5,903 nt of DNA. It comes from Chloroflexota bacterium. Its GTDB lineage: Bacteria > Chloroflexota > Ktedonobacteria > Ktedonobacterales > Ktedonobacteraceae. Position numbers and translations under genes: made by a program. Positions 4,292 to 5,903 of the stretch are shown here, piece by piece. Location: contig VBHI01000054.1 of the NCBI GenBank assembly GCA_005881495.1, positions 1 through 5,903 of the forward strand, in the 5' to 3' direction. Each line of letters begins with the position of its first letter. Position 1 is the stretch's first letter. The notes beneath the pieces are model-generated. The model was not told the DNA's origin and did no database searches. It was given only the letters and a program-made list of their open reading frames with translations.

Positions 4292-5428
4292 ATGGAAAAA
4301 ATGCAAGAACACGTTGGTATCCGGGTGAAGAATGTCCACGCTGCACAATCGGGGAAGCGTTCGCCGCTTGACACGCCAGGCGCTTATCTCAGCCGTCCAG
4401 ATGGAGAAGACTCCCTCCTCCGCAGATCACCCAATGGCTATGTTCGGTTGAGGCAATTCATCAAGCAGCAAGGATTGTTGGATCAGCAACTCCCCTACTA
4501 TACCTACAAGATTCTCTTGACCTTGAGCCTGCTCACCATCGGCCTGGCCTTCCTGTTCCTGGTACACAACTTCTGGCTCCAGCTTCTGAATGCCATCTAT
4601 TTGAGCTTTGTCATCACACAAATCGGTTTCCTTGCCCACGATATCGGGCACCGGCAGGTATTTCGCACAGCCCGGCAGAACAGAATCAGCGGTTTGCTGG
4701 TGGGCAATTTGCTGATCGGCTGGAGTTGGAGCTGGTGGGTCGAGAAGCACAATGGGCATCACGGCCATCCCAACCAGCTCGATGGCGACCCTGATATTGT
4801 AAGACCATTCACCGTTTTCACGGAAGAAGAGGCACGCCAGACGCAGGGAGTGAAGCGGTTCCTGGTGAAATACCAGGCCTATTTTGAGTTCCCAATCTAC
4901 ATGTTCGCTCCGGTGACATTCCTGATTTTGAGTATCCACTTCTTGTGGCTGAAGAAAGCAAAGCATACCCTCGCCGAGGCGCTCATCCTGACCCTGCACT
5001 ACGTCATCTACGTTGGCTTGCTGTTCTGGCAACTGAACGCCTGGCAGGCGGTGCTGTTCATGGTCATCCACCAGGCGCTTTTTGGCCTGTACCTGGGTTC
5101 GGTTGTCGCGCCTAACCATAAAGGGATGCTCGTTGTAGACAGAGACTGCCCGCTGGATTTTCTCCACCAGCAGGTGCTGACGGCCCGCAATGTCAAGGCC
5201 CATCCTTTTACCGACTTCTGGTACGGTGGTTTGAACTACCAGATCGAACACCACCTGTTCCCGAACATGCCCAGAAATAAATTGAAAGAAGCGCAGCCTA
5301 TCGTCAGGGCCTTCTGCAAGGAGCACGCCATCGCCTATGCCGAGACCAGTATGTTACAATCCTACCGGGAAATCCTGCGCTTCCTGCACCAGGTGAGTGC
5401 TCCACTACGCAAAGAAAAAAGGGTATGA
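4292..5428 (+). CDS. Membrane fatty acid desaturase (acyl-lipid/acyl-CoA, front-end-like)
   Basis: A 378-residue integral membrane di-iron desaturase that would introduce a double bond into an acyl chain using O2 and an electron donor. The three His boxes are intact: 'HDIGH' (116-120), 'HNGHH' (153-157) and 'QIEHH' (317-321) within 'GGLNYQIEHHLFPNMPR'. Gln opening the third box is typical of the front-end/linoleoyl-CoA group (COG3239 type). 'APNHKGM' (273-279) is also family-like. Hydrophobic segments lie near 73-91, 95-112, 134-150, 200-219, 227-247 and 253-273, placing the His boxes on the cytoplasmic side. There is no N-terminal cytochrome b5 domain, so electrons must come from a separate ferredoxin or reductase not in this window. 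It is 30 bp downstream of the methyltransferase and probably co-transcribed; it may supply that enzyme's unsaturated substrate. I chose ATG 4292 for its ribosome binding site; GTG 4265 would add nine residues. Regioselectivity is not readable from sequence. Confidence 0.92.
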   Translation: MEKMQEHVGIRVKNVHAAQSGKRSPLDTPGAYLSRPDGEDSLLRRSPNGYVRLRQFIKQQGLLDQQLPYYTYKILLTLSLLTIGLAFLFLVHNFWLQLLNAIYLSFVITQIGFLAHDIGHRQVFRTARQNRISGLLVGNLLIGWSWSWWVEKHNGHHGHPNQLDGDPDIVRPFTVFTEEEARQTQGVKRFLVKYQAYFEFPIYMFAPVTFLILSIHFLWLKKAKHTLAEALILTLHYVIYVGLLFWQLNAWQAVLFMVIHQALFGLYLGSVVAPNHKGMLVVDRDCPLDFLHQQVLTARNVKAHPFTDFWYGGLNYQIEHHLFPNMPRNKLKEAQPIVRAFCKEHAIAYAETSMLQSYREILRFLHQVSAPLRKEKRV

Positions 5429-5471
5429 GGCGACTTTGAAATGAAAAAGGTCAATCACCCATTTTCTGTGG

Positions 5472-5669
5472 TCATGCTTTTTTATCCAGGCCGAGTGCAG
5501 CATGTGCGAGTCGGCATACGAGAGGAACAACGTCTTCAAGACGACGCGCGGGGCCAGCGAGGGTCTCGAAATACTCAAAGCTGAGCAGAGCGTAGAGGAC
5601 ATCGACCATCTCGTCGAGTGCTTCAGGATCTGGATGTCCACGTTGTTTAACAATCCGCTGAACGAGGAC
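5472..5669 (-). pseudogene. C-terminal fragment of a probable TetR/AcrR-family regulator
   Basis: The minus strand holds 65 codons from 5669 to TGA at 5472-5474, lacking a start: the codon before is a stop (5670-5672). The reading is strongly protein-like: 'LVQRIVKQRGHPDPEALDEM' (2-21), 'VDVLYALLSFEYFETL' (22-37), 'GPARRLEDVVPLVCRLAHAA' (39-58), then 'LGLDKKA'. Two amphipathic helices and a closing helix in this order look like the ligand/dimerisation C-terminus of TetR-type regulators. Everything N-terminal, including the helix-turn-helix, is missing, and the sequence on the upstream side changes abruptly to AT-rich DNA with a promoter, which suggests truncation by an insertion or deletion. 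It converges on the desaturase gene with a 43-bp gap. TetR-type regulators often sit beside desaturase genes, so it may have controlled the lipid operon. The coding nature is more certain than the family call. Confidence 0.6.
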
Positions 5670-5679
5670 TCATAGGGAC

Positions 5680-5708
5680 TTGACACCTCTCTTAAATTAT
5701 TGTATAGT
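5680..5708 (+). promoter_or_regulatory. Near-consensus sigma-70-type promoter
   Basis: TTGACA (5680-5685), 17-base AT-rich spacer, then TATAGT (5703-5708, 5/6 match). It is the strongest promoter-like sequence in the window. Expected transcript start is near 5715, giving a leader of about 140 bases to the ATG at 5854. A second TATAAT occurs at 5744-5749 and a TATAAA at 5812-5817, both without a good -35. Confidence 0.65.
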
Positions 5709-5740
5709 CCGTATATCCAATATTTTATTGGATGGACTAT
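5704..5740. promoter_or_regulatory. Inverted repeat over the -10 box and start site
   Basis: 'atagtcc' (5704-5710) pairs with 'ggactat' (5734-5740) and 'atccaata' (5715-5722) with 'tattggat' (5726-5733), leaving a 3-base loop and a 4-base bulge 'gtat' (5711-5714). All 15 pairs are perfect. Because it covers the -10 and the predicted start, it could be an operator, or a hairpin at the 5' end of the mRNA, or part of a mobile element's end. Confidence 0.6.
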
Positions 5741-5853
5741 CTATATAATAAACTACGCAGGAGCGGATGTAAAGGGAAGAACTGTGACTGTTCGGAAAGC
5801 GGTAAAAATGGTATAAAATAGAAAAGGAGAGAGAAACCAAAGGAGGCAGAGCC

Positions 5854-5903
5854 ATGCGTTTACGAATCGTCTTACCCAAAGTCAACCCTGAGGTGATGGC
5901 AGT
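5854..5903 (+). CDS. 5' end of an unidentified gene (runs off the window)
   Basis: ATG at 5854 follows a perfect AAAGGAGG (5839-5846) with seven bases between. Sixteen codons are visible, 'MRLRIVLPKVNPEVMA'. The start with a basic N-terminus and 'LPKVNPE' reminds me of zinc-ribbon-bearing transposases of some Chloroflexota insertion sequences, but sixteen residues cannot establish that. The near-consensus promoter, the hairpin and the broken regulator on the other side all fit a mobile element with its left end close to 5670. An unrelated host gene is equally allowed. Confidence 0.6.
   Translation, partial: MRLRIVLPKVNPEVMA

Noticed and set aside
4427..5326. Long minus-strand open frame (299 codons) opposite the desaturase
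   Set aside because: It is the antisense of a gene with all three His boxes; its reading is rich in Gln, Glu, Val and His without any domain, as expected for a shadow frame.
2140..5588. Identical 14-mer 'tcaaagctgagcag' at 2140-2153 and 5575-5588
   Set aside because: One copy lies in coding sequence of the regulator remnant; a single 14-base match is not far from chance in a window of this length and its flanks do not match.
5784..5816. Ten-codon GTG-initiated ORF in the leader of the right-edge gene
   Set aside because: Short, GTG start, no regulatory codon run; most likely chance.
1..5903. CRISPR array, tRNA or rRNA gene
   Set aside because: No regularly spaced repeats beyond the single repeat pair at 3201-3302, and no tRNA-like cloverleaf or rRNA segment noticed on either strand by eye.

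Overview
The window is about 5.9 kb of bacterial chromosome of mixed GC (coding parts near 50-55 %, spacers AT-richer), cut through a gene at each end. No gene here fixes the taxonomy. The short XRE regulator with its 'TLEKLAKALGV' tail, the interspersed 'catgctgag..cagcgaagcat' repeat, the DUF389 protein and the small orphan ORFs together suggest a soil Chloroflexota, perhaps of the Ktedonobacteria. This is inference with moderate to low confidence.

Layout, left to right. (1) 2-139: open frame that looks like the 3' end of an unidentified gene. (2) 188-1201 (+): DUF389 polytopic membrane protein with a strong ribosome binding site. (3) 1202-1719: no convincing intact gene; a minus-strand ORF (1317-1556), a Cys-rich plus-strand frame (1571-1723) and a perfect 13-bp hairpin (1659-1693) look like gene debris and a termination or binding structure. 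(4) 1720-2124 (-): VOC/glyoxalase-fold protein lacking the usual metal ligands. (5) 2287-2329: strong hairpin-T terminator serving the next minus-strand gene. (6) 2341-2610 (-): 89-residue orphan protein, divergent from (7) 2733-2960 (+): 75-residue XRE-type DNA-binding protein; a 14-bp imperfect inverted repeat sits between them over the likely promoter of the orphan gene. (8) 2961-3328: spacer with an interspersed palindromic repeat (3199-3267) and a second half-copy (3281-3302) just upstream of the next gene's ribosome binding site. (9) 3329-4261 (+): methyltransferase of the cyclopropane/mycolic-acid cyclopropane synthase family, followed after 30 bp by (10) 4292-5428 (+): a three-His-box membrane fatty acid desaturase. 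(11) 5472-5669 (-): an unannotated C-terminal fragment of what reads as a TetR-family regulator, abruptly cut. (12) 5680-5740: near-consensus sigma-70 promoter with an overlapping inverted repeat, leading to (13) 5854-5903 (+): the start of a new gene running off the window.

How the genes may work together. The best functional unit is the methyltransferase-desaturase pair: the desaturase would place a double bond in an acyl chain, and the methyltransferase could add a SAM-derived methyl or methylene at such a bond, giving a cyclopropane or mid-chain methyl lipid. The TetR fragment converging on this pair may be what remains of a regulator, possibly broken by insertion of the element whose first gene begins at 5854. 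The XRE protein and the 89-residue orphan form a second, probably self-regulated divergent unit. DUF389 and the VOC protein show no link to these.
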